Of a stretch of DNA of 46,861 nucleotides, positions 33,286-43,874 are shown in pieces (position 1 is the first letter of the stretch; every line of letters starts with the position of its first letter). The position numbers were made by a program, and so were the translations under genes. The stretch is from positions 1-46,861 of the forward strand of contig JNDT01001847.1 in assembly GCA_000697055.1 (NCBI GenBank), in the 5' to 3' direction. The notes below the pieces were generated by a model. It saw nothing but the letters and a program-made list of their open reading frames with translations, had not been told where the DNA came from and ran no database searches. The DNA is from Saksenaea vasiformis B4078 (taxonomy: Eukaryota > Mucoromycota > Mucoromycetes > Mucorales > Saksenaeaceae).

Positions 33286-35760
33286 TTAGATGTTCAGGAA
33301 GAGTTCGGTGTACTTGGGGAGGGGCCAGAGTTTATCAGAGACCAAGCGTTCCAGCTTGTCGGCTAATTCACGCACGGTTTCCATACTGGGCAGGATCTTT
33401 GTACTGACCAGTGAAACCAGGGCTTCGGTATCTTCAGAGATTGTTTGTGCCGCCATCAAATTTTCTTCTAACACAGTCTTACGTTCTTGAAGGCCACCCA
33501 CGATGGGTGTCAGCTCATTCAGTAGATCCTTTTCAGGAACGGCGTCGACGCCAATGTCTTTCATCGATGAGGCGGACGTGGCGAGTTCGCGTCGGTAGGC
33601 AAAGGCGGCTGGGAGCACTTGTTGTGTGATCATGGTTAACAATGTTTGGCCTTCGATAATCACATCTTTGGCGTATTTCTCCATCAAAATATGGTAACGT
33701 GATTGCAGCTCCTGTTCCGAAAATACGCCCATGCGGGTCAACATGCCTGCATTATGTGGCTGGGTCAGACGAGCAAAGGCCTCGGGACTCTTGACAATGT
33801 TGGGGAGACCGCGTCGTGCAGCCTCTTCTACCCATGCGTCCGAGTAATTGTCGCCCTCAAAGCGGATGCGTTTGGTTTCCTTGATGAATTTGCGGATGAC
33901 CGCCACTTGATCTTCTGGCGAGGCGACGGGCTTGGAACCCATCTGTTCCTTCAAAGCCGCGTGGACTTGTTGCAACGCCGAAGCAACAGCCGAATTCAAC
34001 AGGGTCACAGGGAATGAGACGGATTGTTTGGAACCGACAGCACGGAATTCAAACTTATTGCCTGTGAAGGCAAAAGGTGACGTTCGATTACGATCTGTTA
34101 AATCACGGTCGATGCTGGGCAGCGTGGCCACCTTGAGATCAAGCACGGTGCCTTGGACACGGATGTGTTGCATTTGTTTGCCTGCCGCAAGATCGTTCAC
34201 CTTACGGCCTTCTTCCACCGCATTCAGGACTTCATTCAATTGACTGCCGAGGAAGACAGAAATAATGCCTGGTGGCGCTTCATGGGCACCCAAACGATGG
34301 TCATTGGAAGCCGAAGCGATACCAGCACGTAAAAGATCACCATGGTCCTGGACTGCTTTCAAGACAGCTACCAGGAAGAGCAGGAAACGGTAGTTGGTTT
34401 CAGGTTCGCGGGTAGGATCCAACAAGTTGTCACCGCGGTCGGTCGACATACTCCAGTTGCAATGTTTGCCTGAACCATTGACACCTCGGAAAGGCTTTTC
34501 GTGGAAAAGCACCTTGAGTTTATGACGATGTGCTACGCGATGAAGCACGTCCATGGTCAACAAATTGTGATCAACAGCCAGCAAGGCTTCTTCGAAAATA
34601 GGTGCCACTTCAAACTGGGCAGGAGCAACCTCGTTATGGCGCGTTTTGACGGGAACACCTAGTTTGGCAAGTTCCAATTCACATTCACTGATAGCAGCGA
34701 GAACACGTGTAGGCATCTTGCCGAAATAGTGGTCCTCGAGTTGTTGGTGGCGTGGGGGAAGACCGCCAATCAGGGTTCGGCCAGTGATTTTCAGATCGGG
34801 ACGCAAGGTGTACAAGGCACGGTCAATCAAGAAGTATTCTTGCTCTGTTCCGAGGGTGGTATAGACACACTTGGTCCGTGGGTTATCTTAAAAAAAAAAC
34901 CAACTATCCGTTTTAGAATTCCGCAGCGATCTTCAGACCTAAAAAAAAAAAAAAAGGAGGTATCACAAACCTTCATCTACTGATTCGATCAGACGTAGGA
35001 CATCAACAGCCGCCTTGTTCAATGCTTCGGATGAACGAAGAAGAACTGATTTTTCATCCAATGCTTCACCATTGTAGGAAATAAAGACAGAGGGAATGTA
35101 AAGGATCGACGTGCCATGCGGTCCATCTTGAATGAACATCGGACTAACAAGTAAATGACAATGAGGATGATCTTTTCTTTTCGTGTTGCAAGCCCAATCG
35201 GGTTTACCTCTTCGTGTCCCACACGGTGTAACCACGTGCCTCAAAGGTAGTACGCATACCACCAGAAGGGAAGGACGACGCGTCGGGCTCTGATTGCAAG
35301 AGCTGAGATCCAGAAAACGAATCTAACGCCGTAACCTGTCAAGAACAAAAAAAAATGTCAGCTGTTTCACCCTACTTTTTTTCTTTACCTCTTCAAAGCC
35401 GTTGGCGAAGTTTGTCTTGAGGGTAAGGAAGGAATCATGTTTTTCTGCGGTGGAATCATTCAAAGGTTGGAACCAATGGGTAAAGTGGGTTGCACCCCGA
35501 TCCAAGGCCCAGACCTTGACAGCATGGGCAATGGCATCCGCAGTGACCTTATCCAACGTTTGGTTGCCTTTGAGCTGCCTCATGAAGGACTTGAAGACGG
35601 GTTTGGGCAAGCCTTCGGCCATCTCTTTCAGGGAAAACACATTTTTACCGAAAATCTCCGATACGGATTGGAGACGGCCGTCCTTTGAAGGGAACTCAAT
35701 GTTACGAGCAGCCCTCGTCAGACTCTCGACCACAGTACCAATACGTGCTTGATGCGACAT
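33286..35760 (-). CDS. Type III glutamine synthetase (GSIII, GlnN-like)
   Basis: Four exons: 35389-35760, 35208-35335, 34971-35143, 33286-34886; 757 residues. Characteristic GSIII blocks are seen in order: [20 protein letters not shown], then [87 protein letters not shown]; and [16 protein letters not shown]. The enzyme joins ammonium to glutamate with ATP. GSIII is a distinct, longer class of dodecameric enzyme known from many bacteria, cyanobacteria and some protists, whereas fungi normally depend on GSII. Introns lie only in the N-terminal third and all phases agree, so it is a normal nuclear gene and not recent bacterial contamination. No organelle presequence is obvious (start [14 protein letters not shown]). 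Confidence 0.95.
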
Positions 35761-36097
35761 GAATTTTTTTTTCTTTCTCTAAAGGGCGAAAAGTTGGGAA
35801 GTTTGACGTTTTTCGGTTCTGGGGAAAAATTAAACGCCAGAGGGACTGCGATTCCATCGATTTGTGTTGTCTCTGCACCAATCGGAAGCATGCATGAATC
35901 AATTTTGGGGAGCATCCCAGTTTTCAAGCAAATCACAAGCGGACATCTCCGAGTCTAAAACGAAACGACATGGATGCGTCACGATTTCTCACGAGCCCTT
36001 AACCTTTCTTCCCCCAAAAAAAGCTATATAAGACCATCAAAACAAAAAAAACCCTTATCTATCTTCTTTCTTTCCTGTGTGTCAAGAATCAATCAAC
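35761..36097. promoter_or_regulatory. Shared promoter region of GSIII and THI4
   Basis: A 337-bp divergent gap. On the THI4 side a TATA box TATATAAG lies at 36025-36032, 66 nt before the ATG, followed by a short pyrimidine-rich leader. I find no TPP aptamer core (CTGAGA with ACCC and the GCG arm) in this leader, in contrast with the THI4 leaders of many other fungi. Confidence 0.6.
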
Positions 36098-37158
<1,061 letters not shown>

Positions 37159-37225
37159 AGCAAACAAGCAAAACAATTTTTACAAGGGCAATCTATCCAG
37201 CGTATGAAGAAGAGAAGAAAAAGAA

Positions 37226-37232
37226 GGTATGT
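37226..37232 (+). promoter_or_regulatory. Candidate regulated 5' splice site in the THI4 3' UTR
   Basis: G|GTATGT, 69 nt after the THI4 stop codon. GGTATG (37226-37231) is perfectly complementary to CATACC (37310-37315) in the TPP aptamer. Acceptors could be CAG at 37264-37266, or AG at 37464-37465 after a TTTTAAC-like branch site and a long pyrimidine tract. Use of this site is inferred, not observed. Confidence 0.5.
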
Positions 37233-37268
37233 GTTGATTGTATCATCCTCGTTCATCTGGATACAGTC

Positions 37269-37358
37269 GGCACTAGGGGTGCTTGGTTACTTGTTAACCA
37301 GGCTGAGATCATACCCTTTGAACGATGACCTGCATAATAGCAGCGCACGGAAGTTGCC
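37269..37358 (+). promoter_or_regulatory. TPP riboswitch (THI element) aptamer in THI4 3' UTR
   Basis: The conserved aptamer is recognisable from end to end. P1 pairs GGCACT (37269-37274) with AGTTGCC (37352-37358). P2 pairs GGGGT (37276-37280) with ACCC (37313-37316). The P3 hairpin is TGGTTA/TAACCA. The pyrimidine sensor CTGAGA sits at 37303-37308. The pyrophosphate-sensor arm has GAAC, then CTGC-ATAATA-GCAG and GCGCACGGAAG, close to the canonical pattern. P4 shows a compensatory change: CC/GG of the usual consensus is CG/CG here. The aptamer starts 110 nt after the THI4 stop and ends 72 nt before AATAAA, so it lies in the THI4 3' UTR and not in the leader of the next gene (start at 37571). 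Known fungal examples that I am aware of are mostly in 5' leaders or introns; the plant THIC example is in the 3' UTR. Confidence 0.92.
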
Positions 37359-37430
37359 ATTGTATCATAACTTTTTTTTTTCTTTTAACCTTTTTATTTT
37401 TTGCTTGTGTGTGCCTTTTTTTCTTTTTTC

Positions 37431-37436
37431 AATAAA
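37431..37436 (+). terminator. Poly(A) signal AATAAA downstream of the TPP aptamer
   Basis: A canonical AATAAA follows a T-rich tract and precedes the nucleoporin gene by 135 nt. It is the likely THI4 cleavage signal, and would be removed by splicing from 37227 to about 37465. Confidence 0.6.
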
Positions 37437-37570
37437 ATCCCCTTCTTTTTTGTGCTAAAACTGAGCTGTGTCCATAAGAGGAAAGTGGTGAGAAAAAAAT
37501 ACATCCCAAAATCGGCATTACTGGGGCCTTTTTTGCTGTACGTACTTGTGCGTGTCCACTTCATTCCGTC

Positions 37571-40500
37571 ATGAGCGTTGCGGTAAAAGAAAAAGACAGG
37601 ACGGTGGTTCATTCAGTTTGTCTTATGCCATGACAAAGCCTTTTCATTTCCAGAGTTTAAAAACGGATGTGAGGGTCTCCATGGCGGATGCACCCCAACA
37701 GTTTACCACGAAACCTGATGCCGTGTCGCTTTTGGCTTGTTCAAGCGAGGCTGGTTATTTCGCGGCTGCTGCCACGGGAGGTTGTCTTATATTTTTTTTT
37801 TTGCCCGCTGCAGCGAGTAATTAACAATGCTTCAAAGGCTTCTATTTCGGAGAAACCGACACGCTGTGGTCTGCCTTTCTCGCCGCAGACAAAGGAACCA
37901 CGGTCTCGCTAGATGACAAGACTTACGTAGCGCTAGAACATCCTATCCAGCATATCCAGTTTTCAGGGGATAAAACAAAATTGCTCGTTGTTATGAGAAG
38001 AGTCGAGCTGTACGTGTATCGCGTCAAGGATCTTATAAAGAGGGCAAGTTCGTTGATTTGCTTTGTCTCCATGCATGCTGAGTTTTCTCCTTCTCTGCAG
38101 GGCGAGAAAGCGAGACCAAAAAGGACCATTGTATTTAGCCAAACCATCGAGCAACTTTTGCCCAGCCCAAAGGCATATCCGGATGTGGTGGCTATCTTGT
38201 TTTCAGGTTACAGTTGTATTCTTCTTGATTTGAAGACAAGCACTATCACAAGAATACCCGGAGAACAGGATATTGCAACGATTACTTGGTGTCCGTATGG
38301 ACCATATCTGCTCTGTGGCCGAGCAGGAATCAAGTTAGAAGCCTACGATTGTGAAGGCAAGCTATGCTTTAGCCCAAAAGCACCATCCCCTTTCATATTC
38401 GACAAGGGGACGCGAGAAGGTAAAAAAGAAGGATAAAAGAAGAAGGATCCTGGGATATCTGACCTTTCTTAAACAGTGAAAAAGGCGTTGTGGATTGATA
38501 CCGATACCTTTTTTCTTATCTGCCATGTCAAGCGTCTCCCTGCCCAGCCGGATGAAGTGGAAATGCTTGTCATTCGAGCGACAGCTGACACATGTGATAT
38601 ATGTCTATCCGTTACAAGTATTTTTTTTATGGTCGACGCTCCTTTCAGCGACATGTACATGACAACCATTCCTGAATTTGGAGAAGAGATAAAAAACGTC
38701 GTTTTCGCAGCTAGCGCAGCAGATATCCAAATCGTTGCCATCGGTGAAGATAAACAGGGGAAATGGTCATGGTGGGACAAGGAGGATGCTCTGATTACTT
38801 TGCCACTAGCTACCGACAAAAAACGCGATACCTATCCTGTCGGGCTTGCCCTGGGTCTTTCGTTCTCAGAATCAGACGGCGATAAAAAATTACCTGTCCT
38901 TCTTTACATGAATGATGAAGGCTATATTGGCGCACATTATTGCTGTAATGGAGCAATGATCCAACGCGGAGAAGTATATGAGCGATTAAGACACCGAGTC
39001 GGAGCTGCTGGCGACGACATCCTGCAAGAAACACCTACTTCACCTAGAAAATTCTCTTCACTACAGACCGCCCGCAGAGGTGGGAAAGTATCTCCACCAC
39101 AAACCGCCCATACAGGTGGAAAAGCATCTTCACCGCCGACCGCCAACAGAGGTGCGAATCCGGTGGCGACAACGGCAATGACAACGACAGCGGCAACAAC
39201 CGTGGCACCAGCGTTGACCTCTCCTATGCCGTATTTCACAAGTCCTTACCTCTCTCCGAATCCAGACAATAGATCTATCCAATCTCCACCCACTTTTAAC
39301 TTTGGAAGCGCCGCAACGTTACCCCAAGCCGCGGCAAAGGAAGACAAAACGGCAACAACAATATCTCCCGAGCCAGCTATACCCAAAGAAGAGAAAAAAG
39401 ATAACTACAATGACGCATCCCGGATAGAGACTATGAAACCAGTGGAACCAACATCTAGTAAAGCAACACGAAAAGAAGAGAATGTGTTGTCTCCTCCTGG
39501 TCCAGAAGTTGCCAGCACGTCGGTTCAGTCTTGCACGAAAAGTGCAAGCAGTCCTCCTCCTCCTCCTCCTCCTCCAGTCAATCCTTTCTGCACAGCGTTG
39601 AAAAATCAGTCGCCCTTTGCAGCACACCCGTCTCTTTCCGCCAGTGAAGCTGGAGCCAATGTCAAGTCAGTATGGCATTCGCGCGTCGAACCCAGCTCAA
39701 CAATTGCCGCCCATGACCTTGGATCACTTACTCCACCATCTCAGACTACTGTGGAGGGGATACAAGTAGCCAGTGCGACGCAGCCGACCACGCATCCAAC
39801 GGAAGAAGTGGTAAATGGGAGTTGATTTTCATGGGTTGAAACTCATACAAAAAGCAGGACGTGTCTGGCCTGATCGAATCGATCTGCGATGATATTCAAC
39901 TTGCTTTTAACGACGTAAGCACCTGTCAATGCGTTGAGGCTGTTTTAACGTGGGCTATGTAGTTGGATAACAGGTACCAGCAGCTGGCAAGCACACTAGA
40001 GGAACAAGAAACAGCGGCATGCACCAATCTGTTTGGGTGTCAGGGTTCTCGGCAGCTGAGCAACACGGATGAGTTGGTGCGTTTGACAAATAATCTCGCA
40101 GAACAAGTGAAGGTTATCCAGGTGAATCCGACGCTCACAGAGGCCGTTGATTTCCTCTGGCATGAATCAAGCGAAAGTAAGCTAAATAAATGCCTTTCTT
40201 GTGTAACCTGCTGAGATGGCGACAACTTTTAGTTTTGCAGAAGAGTAGCACCATTGGCAATGTGCTTGGCACACAAAAGGAAGAACAGCGATCTGATTTA
40301 TTGACGCAAGGCCAACAGATGGAGGACGAACTACTGCGGGCTTTCATGACAGATGTCCGAGCATGTGCGTATGGTGAGATCATCGCTGAGCTCGAAGCCA
40401 AACTAGCTACCTATAAACAACAGACAGGAGGGTAAACAATTTTGTTGTAGAGAAGAAGGCGACGCGTTGATCTTATGTTTTTCTCTAGGATTGACGGTGA

Positions 40501-40699
40501 TTATTGTCCAAGCTATTCCACAGTCAATCGTAAACTACGCGAGATCGAAAGAGAATTGGCGGTCCGACACATGCGTGTGGGTTATTTGGAAGAAGACATG
40601 GCCAATCTACATCTGATGGAGGCCAAGATCAAGGCGATCTATGCGCCAGGACGAATCGTTTTTGACAGCTGTCAAAATGCATCCAGCTGTTTTACATAA
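37571..40699 (+). CDS. Nup159/Nup214-like nucleoporin with poor FG content
   Basis: Nine exons: 37571-37582, 37654-37780, 37838-38043, 38101-38419, 38477-39810, 39858-39914, 39963-40176, 40233-40431, 40489-40699; about 892 residues. The N-terminal half resembles the Nup159/Nup214 seven-bladed propeller: TKPDAVSLLACSSEAGYFAA, FYFGETDTLWSAF, HPIQHIQFSGDKTKLLVVM, and EQDIATITWCPYGPYLLCG. The middle is Pro/Ser/Thr-rich with only an occasional FG (TFNFGSA), and the C-terminal part is coiled coil (LAEQVKVIQVNPTL, RKLREIERELAVRH). Nup159 sits on the cytoplasmic face of the pore and recruits the Dbp5 helicase for mRNA export. The start is uncertain: exon 1 may be MSVA spliced to SLKTDVRV, or the gene may begin unspliced at 37630. 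The intron 38044-38100 has a GC-AG donor; its 57 nt keep the frame if retained. Confidence 0.8.
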
Positions 40700-40993
40700 C
40701 TCATTAGTTCTTGGTGATTTCAGTAAAGATAAATGTTTCATCATCGACTGCATCCAGAACTTTTTTTATGGTAGACAGTTTATACGGAGTTGTTGATTCC
40801 CTACATCGGGTTTGCCCTCCACTCCATCATGCAACTCTTTTTCTTGTTTAAATAGTGATATTCAAACCATGTATAATATACAATTTAAAAATAAGAAGCG
40901 GTTATCCGTAGGTTGTTGTTTTTTTCTTTTTCTGGAGGAAGGGCTCGTCCTAACGTTTTTTTTTTTTTGGCTTATAGTATGAAGTTTACTCCA

Positions 40994-41836
40994 TCATCGT
41001 GTCCTTTGCTAGGGTGTCAGTTCCAATGCTCTTCCTGACAAAACTCATCCTTTCTTACCTGTTGCTGCTGCTGCTGCTGCTGCTGTTGTTGTTCTGCCAT
41101 TTGTGCTTCGGCCAAAAGTGCATCATTTTGGGGGTTGGTCCTAAAGAAGAAAAGATGTCAGTTGTTGTCTATGTGGCGATTCCACCGGGCCCCCTTTTTT
41201 TTTCTTGATCTCACCAGTCGATCGTGTATCTAGGCAACCGGGTTAGCATCATTTTGATTTGACTTTGATTTTAGGGTCTTTTTTTACCTAGTGACTTTGG
41301 GTTTATCGGCCAGGATACTTCTTTGCAGTTTGTCTACGACCACTTGTGCAGGTGGGTTCAGGGCCATTTCAGGGTCGGTGTATTCATTGTGTACGTAGTA
41401 ACCGACACGTACAAACTCCTTGTCATTGTACAAGCAACTGAGCAAGACCACGGTGATGTCGAGAAGATCTTTCTGCGGCAAAAGCTCAATTTTGGGAGCA
41501 TCGGCCTTCAAGGCGATCAATTACGCGTTTCTTTCACGCAGAACAGGTTTTTTCTTTACCGAAAAGATGAATTTATTGACGCCCACAGGAATCGGTCCCA
41601 CCATGATGGAATCAAGGACCTGATCGTACTCTGAACTTTCTGCCGAACCAACATAGATCATCTTCCATTCGAGATCTAACGATGACCGGTGAACTTACGG
41701 TTCATTTCATCATTTTCTTATTTTTACCATCTTTGAGTTCAGCATTGCATTCAAAGGTAATTTCAAACTGAAAGGGATTGGTAAAAGGGGCTGGATTATC
41801 GAGCACCTGAATGTTTAGAATGTTGACGAGTGACAT
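40994..41836 (-). CDS. ASF1: Histone chaperone ASF1
   Basis: Six exons on the minus strand: 41728-41836, 41560-41675, 41288-41505, 41215-41229, 41059-41140, 40994-41008; 184 residues. It reads [69 protein letters not shown], then [31 protein letters not shown] and [14 protein letters not shown]. These are the immunoglobulin-like core residues that bind H3-H4. A 15-nt micro-exon encodes most of RYTIDW. The tail is a Gln run (CAG/CAA) in place of the long acidic tail of yeast, and the last exon adds QRTR. The last intron is tentative; without it the protein would end after about 13 other residues. ASF1 hands H3-H4 to CAF-1/HIRA in replication and transcription. Confidence 0.93.
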
Positions 41837-42077
41837 GGATCAAGGAACAAAAAAGAAAAGAAGGGAAAAACGCGGGACGCGTGCAAAAAACTGGACGTGC
41901 GCTGAGGGTTTTGGCGCGCGCAGCGCGTTTCGTTTTAAGACGGGATTTGGTTCAGACGCAACCGTTCCGGTCTCCGGACCAACTGATGTCGAACACCGCC
42001 CGGAATCGACGCAATGGGCGAAGTAGATTGTCAGCCTTTGCAAATAGGCAATCTTTCTTAATCCCTGCACATCAAGA
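41837..42077. promoter_or_regulatory. Bidirectional promoter between ASF1 and RPL26
   Basis: A 241-bp gap between divergent start codons, with a CG-rich core (GCGCGCGCAGCGCG around 41923). No TATA box is clear. A shared CpG-rich control region is inferred. Confidence 0.45.
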
Positions 42078-42674
42078 ATGAAGTTCAGTGCTGGTAAGCG
42101 ACAGACGAAAACGCGAGAGAATCAGACGGATGGATCGATGGATTGGATAGTGAACAATTTCTTTTTAAAATAGATGTTAGCTCTTCGCGCCGCAAGAGCA
42201 GAAAGGCCCACTTCTCTGCTCCCTCCGACGTCCGTCGCAAGATCATGAGCTCTTCCTTGTCCAAGGAGCTCCGCGAGAAGTACAACGTGAGTTTTTTTTT
42301 TTTTTTTCCTTCGAAAGAGCAAGAGAGCGTCCATTGACAAAAACTGTACTATTTAGACCCGCTCCATCCCCATTCGTAAGGACGATGAGGTCATGGTTGT
42401 CCGTGGTACCTACAAAGGCCGTGAGGGTAAGGTTGTCCAGGTCTACCGCAAGAAGTGGGTTATCCACATTGAGCGTGTCAACCGCGAAAAGGTGAATGGT
42501 GCCACCGTTCCCATTGGCATCCACCCCTCCAACGTCGTCGTCACCAAGGTTAAGATCGACAAGAGCCGTCAGGCCATTCTTGACCGCAAGGCCAAGAAGG
42601 ATGCCATGCAGGAGGTAAATTTCGTCATGTTCACAAAACAAAGAAACTCACTGATTTTGTTACTTTTGTAGTAA
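42078..42674 (+). CDS. RPL26: 60S ribosomal protein L26 (uL24)
   Basis: Four exons: 42078-42093, 42174-42286, 42357-42614, 42672-42674; 129 residues. MKFSAD is joined to [19 protein letters not shown], followed by [20 protein letters not shown] and the KOW motif in [20 protein letters not shown], then [13 protein letters not shown]. The protein binds near the peptide exit tunnel of the large subunit. The first coding exon is only 16 nt. The last exon holds only the stop codon: splicing of 42615-42671 joins GAG directly to TAA. If that intron is kept, 19 hydrophobic residues would be added before a stop, so the spliced form is preferred. AATAAA follows at 42716. Confidence 0.95.
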
Positions 42675-43804
42675 ACTTAGCTTTTTGCTTTTCCTCTATC
42701 ATCACGCTCATGGAAAATAAAAAAGAAAATTAAAAAAAGAACAGATTGGTGCAGGAAATGGGTTTGTCATGCTGTAGTTATCATGATACGGCTTAGACAA
42801 TTGATACGAGAACGGAGAATAGCTTTGTTATTGCACTGTTTCTGTGTGGGGCGTCTGTGATTGTTATACAATGAAATTCCGCGCTTTTATGCAGTAGAGA
42901 GGGAATGCAACGACCAGGCAGAAAAGCAGCACATGGGGATACGATGCAGAGAAGACAGGTCGTCTTTGCTATGACAACCTTCCCCATCTGTTTGCTGAGG
43001 TGACCGCAAACTCAAAGCACACTATCGATGGAAGAATTTCGCCAATTTTCTTTGCAAGCCATAGGAGGAGCAGGATTCAGCGTATCCAATTTCTTTCTGC
43101 CCCTCTGTAAACAAGCAGAGCTTCAAGGAGCACCAACGCAAACACCACACTACTAGAATATACACTTGGGTTTTAATAGCGAGAAGGAACCTTCCGTAGA
43201 CGCTTGTATTCCTCTAGGATGCATTCGCGACGCTACATGTCATAGTTTAAAAGTCAATTAATCATATCAAAGGATGCGACCAAGATGCTTCTTTGTCGGA
43301 TGGATCCCTCTTCGTCAACGAAGTCCTAGATGATTTCTAGCGAGGTGATAACTACACTACGCCTATCTCCCTTGAAAGTGATGCATGGGTGCAGGACTGA
43401 GAAGGCATGCTCCGTTCCGTGGGTACAATTCAAAACCACGTGGATCCTGCTAGCGACGCGCCAATCTGTCAAAGAGTCAACATCGATTGTGGAGTTACTT
43501 GGCGATCTTCCGCTATGTGTGCGTCATCAAGCCATCTGAACTACGCATATATGCTTCAAGCGCGTTATTCCACCGATGATATGAGAAAGAGACACATTCA
43601 TCCAGATCATAATAAGAGGGGCATCTGTAGTTGGGTTTAAACGACTTCAAACCACTCTGTGGCGGAATGCTTCTTATCGTTGCCATGTACCTCTGTTTCT
43701 GTTATATAACTGTAGTAGGCGGATTCCTTTTCGCAAAACATAAAATTTTTCTGGCACATCAGCGCCACCTCAAGCTCCGTTGGCTTAGTCGTGTAACCCG
43801 TGCA
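42675..43804. other. Gene-poor region
   Basis: About 1.1 kb beyond the RPL26 poly(A) signal. Open frames (for example 43330-43539 and 43631-43996) have no recognised domain; the latter overlaps the F-box frame and looks like its shadow. No RNA gene is seen. Confidence 0.5.
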
Positions 43805-43810
43805 TATAAA
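43805..43810 (+). promoter_or_regulatory. TATA box upstream of the F-box pseudogene
   Basis: TATAAA 65 nt before the F-box ATG, a plausible remnant of the core promoter. Confidence 0.35.
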
Positions 43811-43874
43811 TTCCAGTACAGTAGAAAGAGGGGCGAGCGTGGTTCTCTTCAACCGATTTCCTTTTTCGACGCCC

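Noticed and set aside
33411..34243. Long plus-strand open frames opposite the glutamine synthetase gene
   Set aside because: They are antisense shadows of a strongly conserved coding sequence with biased third positions and have no domain of their own.
35940..36097. TPP riboswitch in the THI4 5' leader
   Set aside because: The core motifs are absent here; the only aptamer is downstream of the coding sequence.
40860..41220. CAG/CTG repeat near 41060-41090 as an independent microsatellite locus
   Set aside because: It is the glutamine tail of ASF1 on the minus strand, inside an exon that joins in phase.
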